DNA of 22,113 nucleotides, taken from Balantidium ctenopharyngodoni (lineage: Eukaryota > Ciliophora > Litostomatea > Vestibuliferida > Balantidiidae). The notes beneath the pieces are model-generated. The model was not told the origin of the DNA. It made no database searches and saw nothing but the letters and a program-made list of their open reading frames with translations. Shown here piece by piece: positions 20,699 through 22,113 of the stretch. Numbering within the stretch: position 1 is the stretch's first letter; each line of letters opens with the position of its first letter. The stretch lies in NCBI GenBank assembly GCA_036325645.1, contig JAWNBB010015966.1, forward strand, positions 1-22,113, in the 5' to 3' direction. A program made the translations under genes and the position numbers.

Positions 20699-21862
20699 AT
20701 GAATACAACCCAAGATGTATCTACCAATCAACAAGATATTGATGAATATATCAAAACGACTTATAATGTAACTGTTCCGTTAGTGATATTTAATTACACT
20801 GAAACAAACGATAATGGTATTCCTTTACCATCGAATTGCCGATTAGACACCGACGATTTGCGTGAAATGTTCCGTAATTTCGGTGAGATTTCTTATCTTG
20901 AAACGAAGGGAAAGAAAGGGCTTATTTTATTTAAAAACTTCATCGACGCTTTCACCAGTATCGAATTCCTTAAAAACTCGGAAAATATTAAACCTGAGCA
21001 TTCGGATTCTTATGAGATTCGTTGGTATAATCCAAGTGAAGATAATGAATATGTAAGTGAATGAATGATGGATAAAATATCTTCCGTATTAACAGGGGCA
21101 ATTGTTGATAATATTAAATCGACGATAATGACGAATACATCGCAAGGTAAACCTAAAGTCGCGAATAGTGATCACGTCGAGAGTTCGTGACCTTCTTCAT
21201 ATCAAGACTATAATAACAGAAACATCGGTTATCGGTTTTGTAATAACCCGTTCATTTATAACAGGAATGTCATGAACTACCAAAATAACTTAGGGTACAT
21301 GCCGTTCGGAGTAAGAGAATATCAGAATATGGTCATGCTTAATCAACAATGGGGGTATAACCAATACAACATGGCGAAACAAAATACTAATATGAATTAT
21401 AATATCAATCATGACAATACTTTATCCAGCGGGAAGTACACTTGTAAATTCTTTGTTCAAATTGAAAATGATTTCGAGTTCAAAGTTGCGAGGAGATTAA
21501 TCGGAGCGAAAGGGTGCAATATGAAGAAAATAATTGATTCTTGTTCAAAAGGGTGAAACAATCAAACAATAAACGAAGCTGTAAAATTAAGACTTCGAGG
21601 GAAGGGTTCCGGGTATAAGGAAGGTCAGTACAATCAGGAAAGTAGTGAACCTTTGCATTTGTGCGTGAGTTCGAAGTACTTAGATAAATATAAATGAGCG
21701 TGTTCCTTGATCGAAGAATTGCTACTGAATATTTATGATGATTATCAACGATTTTGCGAGAGGAATGGGAAGACGAGAAATGTGAATTTGAAGGTGGAGA
21801 AGGTTGAGAATGTATCGGCCAAGTGCAATAATGTTGAGAGCAATCACAATTTTGGGATGTAA
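20699..21862 (+). CDS. RNA-binding protein with RRM and KH domains
   Basis: ATG at 20699 to TAA at 21860-21862, 387 residues, single exon, several TGA codons read as Trp. Residues ~25-112 resemble an RNA-recognition motif: RNP2-like PLVIFNY, helix DDLREMFRNFGEI, RNP1-like KKGLILFKNF. Residues ~130-245 are a low-complexity Asn/Tyr/Gln/Met-rich linker (GYNQYNMAKQNTNMNYNI). Residues ~247-345 form a KH domain with the variant GAKG loop at 269-272 inside VARRLIGAKGCNMKKII, and a downstream helix with LIEELLLNIYDDYQRF. This KH subtype, with FFVQIENDFEF before the loop, recalls KH proteins that are plentiful in ciliates. The likely role is mRNA binding in nucleus or cytoplasm; the target is unknown. 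The prion-like linker suggests granule association, which is inference. Confidence 0.93.
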
Positions 21863-22089
21863 GGTAATATCAATTTATTTGCTTGTAAATAGGAGCTAAT
21901 ATCAAAACAAATAAATCGTATTCTGTTCAGATTGTTATTTATATATAGGGAGAGATTTTAAAGATTAATTAGGATTTTATATATCTAATGCAACTCTGCC
22001 GATATTTATTTATTTGGTTTGATTGGTTTAATTGTTATTGTTTAGGGATAAGTGGTATCACTATATTTGGATTGTGTTTAGGAATTGGG
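21863..22089. other. Right subtelomeric region
   Basis: About 230 bases of AT-rich, slightly G-leaning sequence after the last stop codon. It ends GGAATTGGG, close to the expected G-strand telomere phase GGGATTGGG with one difference. No gene seen. Confidence 0.6.
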
Positions 22090-22113
22090 CCCAATCCCCA
22101 ATCCCCAATCCCC
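22090..22113. repeat. Inverted telomere repeat at the right end
   Basis: CCC followed by three AATCCCC units. At a right end the plus strand should read GGGGATT, but here the C-rich strand appears, the same orientation as the left telomere. The junction ATTGGG|CCCAAT (22084-22095) is a perfect 12-base palindrome. This suggests a foldback, amplification chimera, or telomere-telomere junction rather than a normal end. Confidence 0.85.

Overview
The window reads as one complete, gene-dense macronuclear-type chromosome of a ciliate, about 22 kb long and AT-rich. Three sequence facts support this. The left end is a telomere of the 7-base repeat AATCCCC (G strand GGGGATT). The gene flanks are short. 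Every convincing gene stays open only if TGA is read as an amino acid, best read as tryptophan, while TAA and TAG terminate. The few introns are 29, 34 and 44 nt with GT-AG ends. The exact lineage is uncertain. UGA=Trp is known from Blepharisma and some other ciliates, but this telomere repeat is not the Blepharisma one as I remember it. A litostome or rumen-type ciliate is one possibility, offered only as a guess.

Layout, left to right: telomere (1-23); an unrecognised two-intron gene on minus (558-1934); splicing factor SF3A3/Prp9 on minus (3156-4682); a divergent promoter interval; MRE11 double-strand-break nuclease on plus (5756-7834); a 1.9-kb interval with no confident gene; a RibD C-terminal/dihydrofolate-reductase-like NADPH enzyme on plus (9755-10465); an interval with doubtful small ORFs; a four-finger C2HC zinc-finger protein with six internal repeats on minus (11819-13183); a one-intron coiled-coil protein on minus (14037-15376); a 2-kb interval with only ORF fragments; a 603-residue unrecognised protein on plus (17459-19270); a secreted Cys-rich saposin-like plus EGF-like protein on plus (19407-20039); an RRM plus KH RNA-binding protein on plus (20699-21862). 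The right end carries telomere sequence in inverted orientation, as in a foldback or telomere-telomere junction.

The genes do not form a pathway. They look like ordinary nuclear housekeeping genes (splicing, DNA repair, RNA binding) mixed with lineage-specific proteins, as expected for a ciliate chromosome without operons. The clearest unexplained large-scale signal is compositional: on the coding strand, 5' flanks are C-rich and almost G-free, while 3' flanks lean to G. The skew therefore changes sign between genes and marks transcription units. I see no rRNA, tRNA, CRISPR array or intact mobile element.
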